Shown here one piece after another: positions 16,769 through 25,534 of a stretch of 49,298 nt of DNA (the stretch's first letter is position 1; each line of letters starts with the position of its first letter). Under the pieces are notes generated by a model that worked only from the letters and a program-made list of their open reading frames with translations, was not told the origin of the DNA and did no database searches. Source of the stretch: Pirellula staleyi DSM 6068 (GTDB lineage: Bacteria; Planctomycetota; Planctomycetia; Pirellulales; Pirellulaceae); contig CAMDKL010000025.1 of assembly GCA_945900945.1 (NCBI GenBank), forward strand, positions 1-49,298, in the 5' to 3' direction. The position numbers and the translations under genes are program-made.

Positions 16769-19700
16769 CGATTCTTAGCGCCCCCAAGGTTTTCATAATA
16801 GCGATCCTGCTGTTGTTGATATTTACTTGGGACCGGATCGTGGTCAATCGGTACGATCGCATTGCGTTCGGAGGTTTTACGTAGCAGTTCTTCGTGGACT
16901 TTTTCCCGCAACTGTCCAATGGGATCCGCTATCAGCTTTCGAACCAATGGCCATTGCGGTTCCTTGGAGTGACGCTTGTATTCAACCCGCATTTCGCGAG
17001 CCGCCTCGCGAATCCGTGCTGCTTCCGCCTTCATCTCAGGATCACTAACCAACTCCTCGACATCACGCAATGAATCAACCCAATTCGAATAATTCTCACC
17101 AGTTAACGGTCCATTTGCATAAGTGCCAGGTGCCATTCGCTGCAAAGCACCATCATTTCGATTGCCTGATGCTTGCTCACCACCTCGAGCTGGATCGCGA
17201 GCGTTGAGCTCTCCGTCAAGCTGCCGCTGTGCCCGTTCCAGTTCCGCAAGTGCTCGCCTCAAGGACTGCTCCTCGTTTCCCAATACGTCCTCTGCCGCCT
17301 TTTCAATATTTTCTTTGAGGGAGCGAATTCCATCATTCAATTCATTGGCTACACGGCGAGCTGGTTCTTCGAGCCCACGCTCAACAAGAATAGGAATCTG
17401 ATCCATACGTTGCTCGAGTCCCTTCTGCTTGCTTTCACGAAACGACTCGTACAGCTTTTCAGCCAATAACGGTTCGCTCGACTCAGCTTCTGATACTGTT
17501 TCCTGGACCTTCTCCAGCAATTGCTTTAGATCCTTTTTTTGATCCTGCCAGTCTTTTCTCGTGGACTTTTCTGGTTCAGAATCCCCTTCGGGTCGAAGTG
17601 GTGATGCGGATTCATCGAAAGGATCTGGCGTGTTCGCGCCATCTGATTTCGAATCGGAGGTACGGTTTGCAGATGGGATCTTTTCATCGAGCTTTTTTTG
17701 CTGCTCCTCGAGTCGCTTTGCATCCTGAACCAAATCTCGCATTGTCTTCTCGAGCTGGTTCGATGAGGTCTGTCGCAACTGTTCCTTTGTTTCATCCATC
17801 TGCCGCTGAGCCCGAGTGCCGGATGAAATCGCCGGTGACGTCTCACCCTTGGACAAGGCCTCAGACGATTTTTGCATATCGTTTCGGGCTTGCTCAGTTT
17901 GCTCTCGAGCTTCCTGCATCGCCTGACGATTTTCTGGTTGGTTCATTCGTTCAAGTACTTCGTCAGAGTCTCGTAAAAGCTCCTCTTGGCTTTCTCGCAA
18001 CCGCTTCAACTGTTCCTCAAGCTCCTGCTTAGTTTCCTCTGTCTTGGCCTCCTGCAAAGCCGTTTCAAGATTCTTGATCTGTTCATTGAGATCATCTTGT
18101 CGTTTTGCAAGTTCAGCAAGCCTGTTCATCACTTGCCGAGTCTCACGCTCTGCCGTCGGTTCAGCCGCATCCGCTTTCTGTTCCGTCTCGTAGCGATTTT
18201 CATCGTCATTCAATTTCAACTGATCGATTTGTTGCTGGCGATTCTTTTGAGCGCCGCTTTTCGAGGATTTCTGCTGCTGTTGCTGTTGCGATTGAACGAT
18301 CTGGTGCTCGCGTGCTCGAAGTCTCAACAACCCCTCATAGGCTTCACGTTCTTTACGGAGTGCACCGCGCAGTGACATCAGATCGGAATCAATCGCCGCT
18401 GTTCCGAGCAAGTCTTTGGCTGCCGCCATTGCATCTCGCACTTGCTCAAGGTACTTTTCAGATTGTGCGTCCTCAATTTTCTCAGCCAGTTTATCGGTCA
18501 TATCGAACGCATCTTGTTGCGATTCAACCAAGAGTTCGGTATCAGCGGCAAACGTTTTGCTGATCGACTTCGGCTTTTCGCGTCGAACCACATTCCATGT
18601 TCCGCTGATAATTTGCTTTTGAAGCTCAGCCAGCTCCTCGGCCTTCTGGGCACTTTCGCTTTGCTGCTGCTCCTTCTCTTGTTGTTTCCTTTGTTCCGCT
18701 GACATGCTTTCGCCTTCGCGGAAAATTTCTTCAAAAGGACGCACCTCTGCGAAGAACATGTCGCCATCGGCTCGCCGTATTTCCCCGTCGCGGTCGAGAT
18801 CCTCAGCCCAAAAATAGTAGCTGAGTAGTTGATCCGGCTTGGCTTGTAATGCTTCCAACTCGATGAGATGTGATAGCTCTACCTTGCCCGCTTTGGCTTC
18901 GCCGACGGGAATATTCACCTCAGTCGGTTCCGCGTCCCCAAGCATAAAGATCAAGCCTGTTCGCTGAATTCCAAAGTCGTCCTTGGCGATCGCTTGCATT
19001 TGCAATTCTTGCAGTGGAGAAACATTTTGATCCTGTGCACGGACCAATTTGGTTTCTGGCGGCCCGTTTGGAATTACTTTGGCCGACAACTCTTCTTCAA
19101 ATTTGGGAGCTCGATGATCCTGATCGATCAGCCGAATCCTCCATCGTTGCGACTCGGTCATGACGAAGCTCGCTTCGTAAAGTAGCGGATCGTCCTTGGA
19201 TGCAACCAACGGAGTCGTGTTGCCAGTTTGGTCGACTAGCTCTGCTACCGAAACGGGTTTGTTCAGTTGGCATTTCCAGGTGAGCGTCGCTCCATCTACA
19301 ACGGATACTCGGCGAGTGTCCGCGATCTCCTTGTTCGAGAGTTGCGAGTACTTTGGGGATTCAATCTTCGCATCGCTTTGCGTCAGAGCTGGATACTCGA
19401 ATACCTTTATCTTGAAACTCGAGCTCGTCCCTGATACGTAATCAATTCGGTACGATTGATCGATTTGAATGTTTCGTAAATAGCCGCCAAACAATGGATC
19501 TTTTAGACTGCGCTGCATCGAGTGCCGGGTTTTTTCACCGGTCTTGTCTTCCGAATCGATCCAAGCCTCTTCTGGAACATCGTTTGCGAATCGAACGCTG
19601 ATAACGAGATCGCTTCCACGTTCAATTTCGGTATCTCCTGGCTCAACTTTGATTTTACCGGCATCAATCACCAATGTCAGTTGTTTCAAAACGGCGTTTT

Positions 19701-20184
19701 TCGATAAACTCTTGTTTGAATAGACAAAAAAGCCAGTCACCACTGCCAACCCTAACGCCAAAAACTGGGAGATCCATGCGCCTCGCATGCTGCGGGTTGT
19801 AATGGTTTGCCTCCAATCGTTGGATCGAGAATGGCTGATTGTCTCGTCGATTAAAGATCGACTCAAATAAGTAGACGTGCTAGGTTGTTCAGGTTGGATT
19901 GCTGTAACCAAACGCTGCTCGAGCGACGGGAATTGCTCCTCGATACGATTGGCAATCCAACGTCGATCACGATAAGCCAATTTGCATCCCAACCCTAGAC
20001 AGGCAATGACACCGAGCGTAGCTAGGAAATACCAGCCGCTGAGCTGCGGAAGCGTACCGAGCTGCGAGAGCCCGATCGCTGCGAAGGCGATAATCAGCCA
20101 ACCTACGGCTAGCAACTTAGCGAAATGAACCGTACGGTAACGGTTTGCAACGCACGAAAGTAAATATGCAATTTGCGGATCCAT
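16765..20184 (-). CDS. DUF4175-like large membrane protein with glutamine-rich coiled coil
   Basis: The 1139-residue protein has three N-terminal membrane segments (LLAVGWLIIAFAAIGLSQLG, WYFLATLGVIACLGLGCKLA, WISQFLALGLAVVTGFFVY), then about 300 residues of beta-rich Ig-like extracytoplasmic sequence. A very long Glu/Gln/Lys/Arg-rich coiled coil (about residues 470-1000) follows, including a poly-Gln run (QQQQQQ). This layout matches DUF4175 proteins found between BatA-type and VWA genes. The ATG at 20184 is chosen because it lies two bases after the upstream stop; a longer in-frame ORF would overlap the BatA gene by 79 bases. Function unknown; the coiled coil suggests a scaffold in the envelope. 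Confidence 0.82.
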   Translation of the reverse strand: MDPQIAYLLSCVANRYRTVHFAKLLAVGWLIIAFAAIGLSQLGTLPQLSGWYFLATLGVIACLGLGCKLAYRDRRWIANRIEEQFPSLEQRLVTAIQPEQPSTSTYLSRSLIDETISHSRSNDWRQTITTRSMRGAWISQFLALGLAVVTGFFVYSNKSLSKNAVLKQLTLVIDAGKIKVEPGDTEIERGSDLVISVRFANDVPEEAWIDSEDKTGEKTRHSMQRSLKDPLFGGYLRNIQIDQSYRIDYVSGTSSSFKIKVFEYPALTQSDAKIESPKYSQLSNKEIADTRRVSVVDGATLTWKCQLNKPVSVAELVDQTGNTTPLVASKDDPLLYEASFVMTESQRWRIRLIDQDHRAPKFEEELSAKVIPNGPPETKLVRAQDQNVSPLQELQMQAIAKDDFGIQRTGLIFMLGDAEPTEVNIPVGEAKAGKVELSHLIELEALQAKPDQLLSYYFWAEDLDRDGEIRRADGDMFFAEVRPFEEIFREGESMSAEQRKQQEKEQQQSESAQKAEELAELQKQIISGTWNVVRREKPKSISKTFAADTELLVESQQDAFDMTDKLAEKIEDAQSEKYLEQVRDAMAAAKDLLGTAAIDSDLMSLRGALRKEREAYEGLLRLRAREHQIVQSQQQQQQKSSKSGAQKNRQQQIDQLKLNDDENRYETEQKADAAEPTAERETRQVMNRLAELAKRQDDLNEQIKNLETALQEAKTEETKQELEEQLKRLRESQEELLRDSDEVLERMNQPENRQAMQEAREQTEQARNDMQKSSEALSKGETSPAISSGTRAQRQMDETKEQLRQTSSNQLEKTMRDLVQDAKRLEEQQKKLDEKIPSANRTSDSKSDGANTPDPFDESASPLRPEGDSEPEKSTRKDWQDQKKDLKQLLEKVQETVSEAESSEPLLAEKLYESFRESKQKGLEQRMDQIPILVERGLEEPARRVANELNDGIRSLKENIEKAAEDVLGNEEQSLRRALAELERAQRQLDGELNARDPARGGEQASGNRNDGALQRMAPGTYANGPLTGENYSNWVDSLRDVEELVSDPEMKAEAARIREAAREMRVEYKRHSKEPQWPLVRKLIADPIGQLREKVHEELLRKTSERNAIVPIDHDPVPSKYQQQQDRYYENLGGAKNR

Positions 20185-20186
20185 GC

Positions 20187-22364
20187 TCAACCAGCCTTTC
20201 GTATGCACAATAAAGATTCCAAACCAACGACCCCAATGACACCAACAATGACCCAACGCCACCAACCCTGCTGCGATTCGAGCTCGACTGCTCGCAATTG
20301 TCTGCGAGATGCATCCTCTTTTATTGTTGATTTGCGGTCTGACATCGCTACGCCTAGCTTTTCTAATCGCTCCAAACCACCCACCGAAGTATTGCTTTCC
20401 GATTCCACCAGATTAACTGCAAGTAAGGATTCTGTTCCGTTTGGAACTATTCGACGATAGATGCCTGGCTCTGAAAACACAATCATCTTACTGGTTTTTT
20501 TATCGAGGCCATCAGCTCTTATCTCATTGCCCGAAGGATCAAGGATTCGATGATCGTTTGGGATTTCCAGAGACATTCCTACCAGATAGGAGGACGGATC
20601 CTGAATGACTGGTGTAGCCATTCGATACAATCCAGATAATAACGGCACAAATTTGGTAGACAGTGCAAGTTGGCTCTCAAGGGGTTGCCAGCCGGCCGTG
20701 AGAATCCAAATCGTCCCAGTTCCTCGCTCTTTGCAGATCAGGGCCGGCGAGCCGTCATCGAATTTCGCCAAAACTCGCCATGCGTCAAGCTGTTGCGTTT
20801 CGAGTCTGCGATGCTTCCAAAAACGTATTTTAGAAAAATCATTGAACTTGGAATCAGCAAGATCGGCGAACAACGGATGCTTGAAATCGATCGCTTCCAA
20901 CATTGCGTATTGTCTAACATTGGCTTCCGATACTTTAAAATCGCTCATTCCCGACAGCTTTTCAAGCCCTAGCGTGTAGTCGAACGGTTTGCTCGTCGAG
21001 TCTCCTAACTTTGTAGGAGCCAACGAATCCCAAACCCACAATAAATTTCCACCTTGATTTAGATAATTAGCAAGCCCATCCAGATCCGAACTGCTCAAAT
21101 CATGTGCGGCCACAATCAACGGTGTATTTACCACGGACGGCCATGGCTCTTGCGATGCTGGTTCTCTCGACTGGAAAGTGACCGTTCGAGCTGCATCGCT
21201 CATCGGTAACTGGCGCAGGAAATAGCCGAGGGACTCATCAGGCGCTCTCGATGCGGCTTCAACACACAGCAATCTCGACTGAATAGGTTCGTTGGGACTC
21301 CTATAGTACCGATTGTCAAAGTCCGAACTATCCCCTTCGAGTTGCAACACAAACGCCCCCTTCGGCGGTACCGCGATTCGGACCGTCAACGAGCTCCCCG
21401 ACGGGACTTGATACGCCGAACCAGTATTCTCTATCGGATGCAATTGTTCATCGAGCCACTGTAAACGCAGTGCATCCGAGTTGGAGTTGGAAGAGCTCGT
21501 AACGCGAACTCGGAGCTTCTCTGCGTCAGTCGTCAGAGGAGGGGCCGTAGTCCCGCCCACCAGGGGTGACCTCCTCTCCATCCTACCCTGCAAGCTATTC
21601 CAGCTATCCGACTCATCTGCAGTCAGCAAAGTAGCTCGTGCATTTCCCTTCACGACCGACTCCACTCTCTCAATACGCACTTTGCAGGAAGCCGGCCAAG
21701 CGTATTCCGCGAGCCTCTCCACCTCCGAGCCATTCTGAAAATCAGTTACAACAACGATCTCACTCGATGTCGCATTCGAATCCGAGGACGAATCCCAATC
21801 TGTTTGAAGCAGGTCGGCTGCGGTCAACAACGACAATCCTAGATCGGTATGCAACCAAGTGGGAACGACCCCCTGCAACGCTGCAATCGCTTGCTGCTGG
21901 CGTTGAGAAGCCGGAGTTTGTAGGGCGCTGTCGATCGCCACCAGCGGTCGTAAGGAGCTATCAAATTGATAAACCGAAATCGCGTCGGTAGGTCCCGATT
22001 GTCGAATGATCTGCTCCGCTCGCTGAACGGCAGCTTTCCAAATGCCTTCGCGTCTCATGCTGGCACTCGTATCAATCAGCATCATCCTTTGCAATCCGAT
22101 TCGATCCGCATCTCGATCTGCGGGAATGTTCCAATACGGGCGTGTAAAAGCAAAAGCGAGCAATGCAATCGCGGTGGCTCTAATCAACAGTAACAACCAC
22201 TGATCTATACTGCTTTGACGAGTCAAACGGGGCGGGGTGGGATCCAGGAACATGAGCGAACTCATCAGTTTCCGCTCCTTTGGACGTCGCCGAATCAAAT
22301 GGAAGATTATTGGCAACGCGATTGCCAATCCAGCCAGAGCGTAAAATGGAGCTAAAAAACTCAC
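20187..22364 (-). CDS. BatA-type membrane protein with VWA domain
   Basis: The 725-residue protein opens with the BatA N-terminal domain: a membrane segment at 6-24, HLIRRRPKERKLMSSLMFLD, and a second segment at 56-73. The VWA domain (about 92-250) has a MIDAS DTSAS (98-102) and the sequence SEIVVVTDFQNG. Two Ig- and GATase-like regions follow (PLIVAAHDLSSSDLDGLANY, GTIWILTAGWQP), and a C-terminal membrane segment (WWRWVIVGVIGVVGLESLL). BatA-like proteins are partners of MoxR ATPases in aerotolerance-type operons. The start overlaps the DUF58 stop by four bases (ATGA). Confidence 0.87.
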   Translation of the reverse strand: MSFLAPFYALAGLAIALPIIFHLIRRRPKERKLMSSLMFLDPTPPRLTRQSSIDQWLLLLIRATAIALLAFAFTRPYWNIPADRDADRIGLQRMMLIDTSASMRREGIWKAAVQRAEQIIRQSGPTDAISVYQFDSSLRPLVAIDSALQTPASQRQQQAIAALQGVVPTWLHTDLGLSLLTAADLLQTDWDSSSDSNATSSEIVVVTDFQNGSEVERLAEYAWPASCKVRIERVESVVKGNARATLLTADESDSWNSLQGRMERRSPLVGGTTAPPLTTDAEKLRVRVTSSSNSNSDALRLQWLDEQLHPIENTGSAYQVPSGSSLTVRIAVPPKGAFVLQLEGDSSDFDNRYYRSPNEPIQSRLLCVEAASRAPDESLGYFLRQLPMSDAARTVTFQSREPASQEPWPSVVNTPLIVAAHDLSSSDLDGLANYLNQGGNLLWVWDSLAPTKLGDSTSKPFDYTLGLEKLSGMSDFKVSEANVRQYAMLEAIDFKHPLFADLADSKFNDFSKIRFWKHRRLETQQLDAWRVLAKFDDGSPALICKERGTGTIWILTAGWQPLESQLALSTKFVPLLSGLYRMATPVIQDPSSYLVGMSLEIPNDHRILDPSGNEIRADGLDKKTSKMIVFSEPGIYRRIVPNGTESLLAVNLVESESNTSVGGLERLEKLGVAMSDRKSTIKEDASRRQLRAVELESQQGWWRWVIVGVIGVVGLESLLCIRKAG

Positions 22365-23383
22365 CGCTGGCCCCCCATCGCGACGCCACCACGCATAGCG
22401 GACCGAGTCCTCGGGCTGCCGACACTCGAACGCTGTTGTCGGCTTAGGAAATCAAACAGCACATGCTCAACAGATTCATTTGTCTGCAGGGAAGTCCAGC
22501 CTATACCGAGTTGACCTGCCAGCTCTAAAAGCGATGCTTCGTGTTTTCGAAACTTGGCCTGATAGGACGCTTTGGCGAGGTTGGGGTCGACATAGATTTC
22601 ACGCCCGGTCTCCAAATCTTCAAGCATGCTTGCTTTTTCCAAATCGAGCGTCACCTCACTTGGGTCAAGCACACGCAATAGTACAACTTCATGACGGCGA
22701 GCGCGCAGCATCGACAATGGTATCCTCAGCGACTCAGCAGGCACGAGGAAGTCAGAAACAATAATGATCAGACTGCGTTGCCGAACAATGTCGGCAAGAT
22801 GCGAAAGTGGCCGTTGCAAATCGGTGGACGCCCCTGACGAAGGTTTCTCCAGCAAAGACAGGATGCGTTTTAGCTGGCCCGTTCGAAACCGGGCCGTTAG
22901 CACATCCGAAATATCATCATCAAAAGTCAAAAGTCCGACCGCATCGCGCTGCAGCGTAAGATAATAAGCGAGTGTTGCTGCAACGGTCCTGGCATAGTCG
23001 CATTTGGTATAAGCAAGCGATCCAAAATCCATTGATTTGCTCTTATCGACCACCAAGTAGCATCGACGATTTGTTTCGTCTTCGAATTTTTTGATGTAGT
23101 AACGATCGCTTCTAGCGAACAACTTCCAATCGATTGTGCGCGGGTCATCGCCAGTGCTGTAGGGTCGATACTCGCTAAACTCTACGGAGAATCCATGCAA
23201 CGGACTTCGGTGCAGACCATTGTGAAAACCGTCGACCACCGACTTGGCCCGCAGTTGCAGATTTTTGATCCGCATCAATGCAGACATGTCGATCCAACGA
23301 TCCATGGCTGATCCACCGCTCGGCAAACCGAGATCTGCAGACAAAGGAACGCTGGATGCCGTGCTGGATGTCGGGATGGACAT
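22361..23383 (-). CDS. DUF58 (VWA-like) protein
   Basis: The 340-residue soluble protein has the DUF58 signature EYRPYSTGDDPRTIDW (71-86) and a VWA fold with MIDAS DKSKS (113-117). RQRSLIIIVSDFLVPAESL and RRHEVVLLRVLDPSEV follow. DUF58 proteins are the standard second gene after moxR and are thought to be adaptors or substrates of the MoxR ATPase. The start lies two bases after the MoxR stop. The Arg/Gly-rich C-terminus (RQQRSSVGSPRTRSAMRGG) appears disordered. No membrane segment is present, unlike some other DUF58 proteins. Confidence 0.93.
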   Translation of the reverse strand: MSIPTSSTASSVPLSADLGLPSGGSAMDRWIDMSALMRIKNLQLRAKSVVDGFHNGLHRSPLHGFSVEFSEYRPYSTGDDPRTIDWKLFARSDRYYIKKFEDETNRRCYLVVDKSKSMDFGSLAYTKCDYARTVAATLAYYLTLQRDAVGLLTFDDDISDVLTARFRTGQLKRILSLLEKPSSGASTDLQRPLSHLADIVRQRSLIIIVSDFLVPAESLRIPLSMLRARRHEVVLLRVLDPSEVTLDLEKASMLEDLETGREIYVDPNLAKASYQAKFRKHEASLLELAGQLGIGWTSLQTNESVEHVLFDFLSRQQRSSVGSPRTRSAMRGGVAMGGQR

Positions 23384-23385
23384 AG

Positions 23386-24384
23386 CTACTGGACCTCAAT
23401 CAATAACCGGTCGACACAATCTTCGACCGAAACGCCTTCGGCCTCAGCCTTGTAGCCCAGCAGCAATCGGTGTCGCATGACGGGGTGTACCAACGCCCGA
23501 ATATCTTCCATCGCGACGTGAGACTGGCCGTTGAGCAGAGCGCGGGCTTTAGCACCGAGAACGAGCATTTGAGCCGCTCGCAATCCCGCCCCCCAATTGA
23601 TCCATTGATTCACGAATGCAGGCGCTTCGGGACGGCCAGGTCGGGATGCGGCAACCAGACGTACGGCGTACCCCGCCACCTCTTCGGCGATCGGCATACG
23701 GCGCACCATCGCATGGAACTTCAATACATCCTCACCAGTAAACAAGGCTTCAATTTTTTCCGGTGTCTTGCTTGTGGTATCTAAAACCACTTGCAACTCA
23801 TCCTTGAATGGCAAGTAATCGATCATCACATTGAACATGAATCGATCTAGCTGTGCCTCGGGTAGTGGATACGTACCCTCCATCTCAATTGGGTTCTGCG
23901 TGGCCAAGACAAAGAACGGCTCTGGCAACGCAAATCTCTTGCCAGCCGATGTCACTTGATGCTCTTGCATGGCTTCGAGCAGTGCCGCTTGTGTCTTGGG
24001 GGGCGTTCGATTGATTTCGTCGGCCAGGATCACGTTAGCAAAAACCGGACCTTTGACAAATTGTAGTGAACGCCTTCCGTCCACTTCGTCTAGTATCTCT
24101 GTCCCGGTAATGTCCGCCGGCATCAAATCTGGCGTAAACTGGATGCGTCGGAACTCCAAATGGAACACCTGCGCTACACTTCGAACTAGCAGGGTCTTGG
24201 CCAGACCAGGCGCACCTGTGATCAGGCAATGTGCACCGGAAAAGAGACAGATGAGTAGCTGCTCGATAACATCCTTTTGACCTACGATCGATTTGGAAAG
24301 CTCCGCATCGATCCTCGCTCGACCTTCGCGTATCTGTTTTACTACCGCTGCTTCTTCGTCGTATTTCTGAGTGACCGTGCTCAA
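23386..24384 (-). CDS. MoxR family AAA+ ATPase
   Basis: The 332-residue protein shows Walker A GAPGLAKT (57-64), Walker B VILADE (118-123), the MoxR pattern NRTPPKTQAALLEAMQEHQV, and the sensor/arginine region ATQNPIEMEGTYPLPEAQLDRF. MoxR ATPases act as chaperones that mature or assemble VWA-containing complexes. It leads the tightly coupled run of genes down to 12981. The start is TTG at 24384: the frame has a stop about 45 bases further upstream with no ATG or GTG between, and the product then begins just before the conserved helix. Upstream lies an unusual leader with telomere-like repeats and three hairpins. Confidence 0.94.
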   Translation of the reverse strand: MSTVTQKYDEEAAVVKQIREGRARIDAELSKSIVGQKDVIEQLLICLFSGAHCLITGAPGLAKTLLVRSVAQVFHLEFRRIQFTPDLMPADITGTEILDEVDGRRSLQFVKGPVFANVILADEINRTPPKTQAALLEAMQEHQVTSAGKRFALPEPFFVLATQNPIEMEGTYPLPEAQLDRFMFNVMIDYLPFKDELQVVLDTTSKTPEKIEALFTGEDVLKFHAMVRRMPIAEEVAGYAVRLVAASRPGRPEAPAFVNQWINWGAGLRAAQMLVLGAKARALLNGQSHVAMEDIRALVHPVMRHRLLLGYKAEAEGVSVEDCVDRLLIEVQ

Positions 24385-24400
24385 GGTGGAAATCCAGTAA

Positions 24401-24444
24401 GGTTTAGGGTACAGGGTTTAGGGTTTAGGATCAGGGGTTTAGGG
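24401..24444. repeat. Telomere-like GGTTTAGGG repeats
   Basis: Four near-copies of GGTTTAGGG occur within 44 bases (24401-24409, 24414-24429 as two overlapping units, 24435-24444), separated by TACA and ATCA. On the minus strand they read CCCTAAACCC. They lie 17 bases upstream of the MoxR start. Confidence 0.8.
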
Positions 24445-24514
24445 GTACGCATCGTAGGAAAAACAAGTGGTGTAGGCTTCTAGCCTTTTTTATACCCTAT
24501 TTGTTTTGGATTTT

Positions 24515-24531
24515 CGCGAGCTTGTCTCGCG
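24515..24531. terminator. Hairpin 3 of 3 in the DUF4159-MoxR gap
   Basis: CGCGAG, loop CTTGT, CTCGCG form a perfect 6-bp stem. It is the last of three hairpins encountered by leftward transcription after the DUF4159 stop codon. No clear T-tract follows. Confidence 0.45.
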
Positions 24532-24542
24532 GGTGAATTAGG

Positions 24543-24570
24543 TTCGCAGGCTAGGTACCTAGCTTGCGAA
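24543..24570. repeat. 28-base near-perfect palindrome (hairpin 2 of 3)
   Basis: TTCGCAGGCTAGG and CCTAGCTTGCGAA flank a TA centre; all pairs match except one that becomes G-U in RNA. Dyad symmetry with almost no loop is better suited to a protein-binding or cruciform site than to an ordinary terminator. Confidence 0.55.
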
Positions 24571-24576
24571 CTTGAC

Positions 24577-24603
24577 CTCCCGCCAAACAAGCTGGCAGGG
24601 GAG
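24577..24603. terminator. Hairpin 1 of 3 in the DUF4159-MoxR gap
   Basis: CTCCCGCCA pairs with TGGC-A-GGGAG around a seven-base loop, with a single bulged A and a spare G. It lies about 70 bases after the DUF4159 stop and could end or protect the TPR-DUF4159 transcript. Confidence 0.4.
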
Positions 24604-24673
24604 CGATCCGCACGGCGCAAAGTTATATGCTATTTGTCGTTTGCTATATGGTTTATCCATTAGGGCTGATCGC

Positions 24674-25534
24674 TCAATGTGTCATGGCATACGTGACGAT
24701 GTTGATGCCGAGTGGATAGGCTTTCTTGACCGAGAACTCTTCGAAGTACCAAGGATCTTCGCCTTCACGTTCCCAGCCGTCGCCCAAGTCCGTATTGTGG
24801 CAAATAAAGACCATGATTCGATTTGCATCGTCTCGAATGGCACGGTAATGCGGGACACTCGTATCCGAACCATCTCTACTACGTTCCCATGTTACACCAG
24901 TACCACGCCCAGCCTGAGCATGGCCGATACTAGGCAGTTGCGGTTTCTCCTTGAGGTCGTATACACAATGGAATATTTCATGTTCTAAAGGCACCTCGGC
25001 GGGTTCGCGGTCAGGGAATACCCGTTTGATCTCTTGGTAAAAATTGAAGTACTGGTCATCACCCCAAAAATCGTCCACCATCAAAAAACCACCGTTGAGG
25101 AGGTAACGTCGCAATGCAACCACTTCTTCGGGATGGAACATCAGCGAACCCGGTTCGATAATATAGATAAACGGATAGTCAAAAAGTTTTGGGTCCGTTA
25201 ATTCAAGCACGATTGGTTCTGGATCTACTTTCATCGAAGTCAACTGCTGAAGCCGAAAAGAGAAGTTCAATTCGCTGTCTCGAAAATCGGTTGCCCATCC
25301 GCCTCCACCTCGACCATACCCGTATCCACCAGAATCATACTTGATCCTTACGAACGTAAACAAGTCTTTGCTAAACGGCTTGTCGACCTCCCAAGTTGGG
25401 ACTCCGTTGCGACCAACCGATTGCCAATCACTGTTTCGGCCTCGCCGCCCAAATTGTTGGGCAATCAATGCCATCGAACACATGGCAGTCAGCAACAACG
25501 CAATGATGATGCGGCGGAAACATACTCCGTTCAT
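24674..25534 (-). CDS. DUF4159 exported protein
   Basis: The 286-residue protein has a signal peptide (RRIIIALLLTAMCSMALIAQ) and the DUF4159 pattern: FTFVRIKYDSGGYG, then WATDFRDSELNFSFRLQQLT, PFIYIIEPGS, LRRYLLNGGFLMVDDFWGD, and near the end INIVTYAMTH. The fold is related to the GATase-like domains also present in the VWA proteins of the cluster, without an obvious nucleophile. A Gly/Tyr-rich loop (GGYGYGRGGGG) follows the first strand. It is coupled to the TPR gene by a four-base ATGA overlap. DUF4159 genes commonly accompany MoxR/BatA clusters in planctomycetes. Role unknown. Confidence 0.88.
   Translation of the reverse strand: MNGVCFRRIIIALLLTAMCSMALIAQQFGRRGRNSDWQSVGRNGVPTWEVDKPFSKDLFTFVRIKYDSGGYGYGRGGGGWATDFRDSELNFSFRLQQLTSMKVDPEPIVLELTDPKLFDYPFIYIIEPGSLMFHPEEVVALRRYLLNGGFLMVDDFWGDDQYFNFYQEIKRVFPDREPAEVPLEHEIFHCVYDLKEKPQLPSIGHAQAGRGTGVTWERSRDGSDTSVPHYRAIRDDANRIMVFICHNTDLGDGWEREGEDPWYFEEFSVKKAYPLGINIVTYAMTH

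Noticed and set aside
24277-24483. 68-residue plus-strand ORF with RVQGLGFRIRGLGVRIVG repeats
   Set aside because: Its repetitive end is a translation of the TTTAGGG-like DNA repeats and its start lies inside moxR.
24401-24622. Possible CRISPR array
   Set aside because: The repeats are far too short and have no regular spacers; no cas gene is present.
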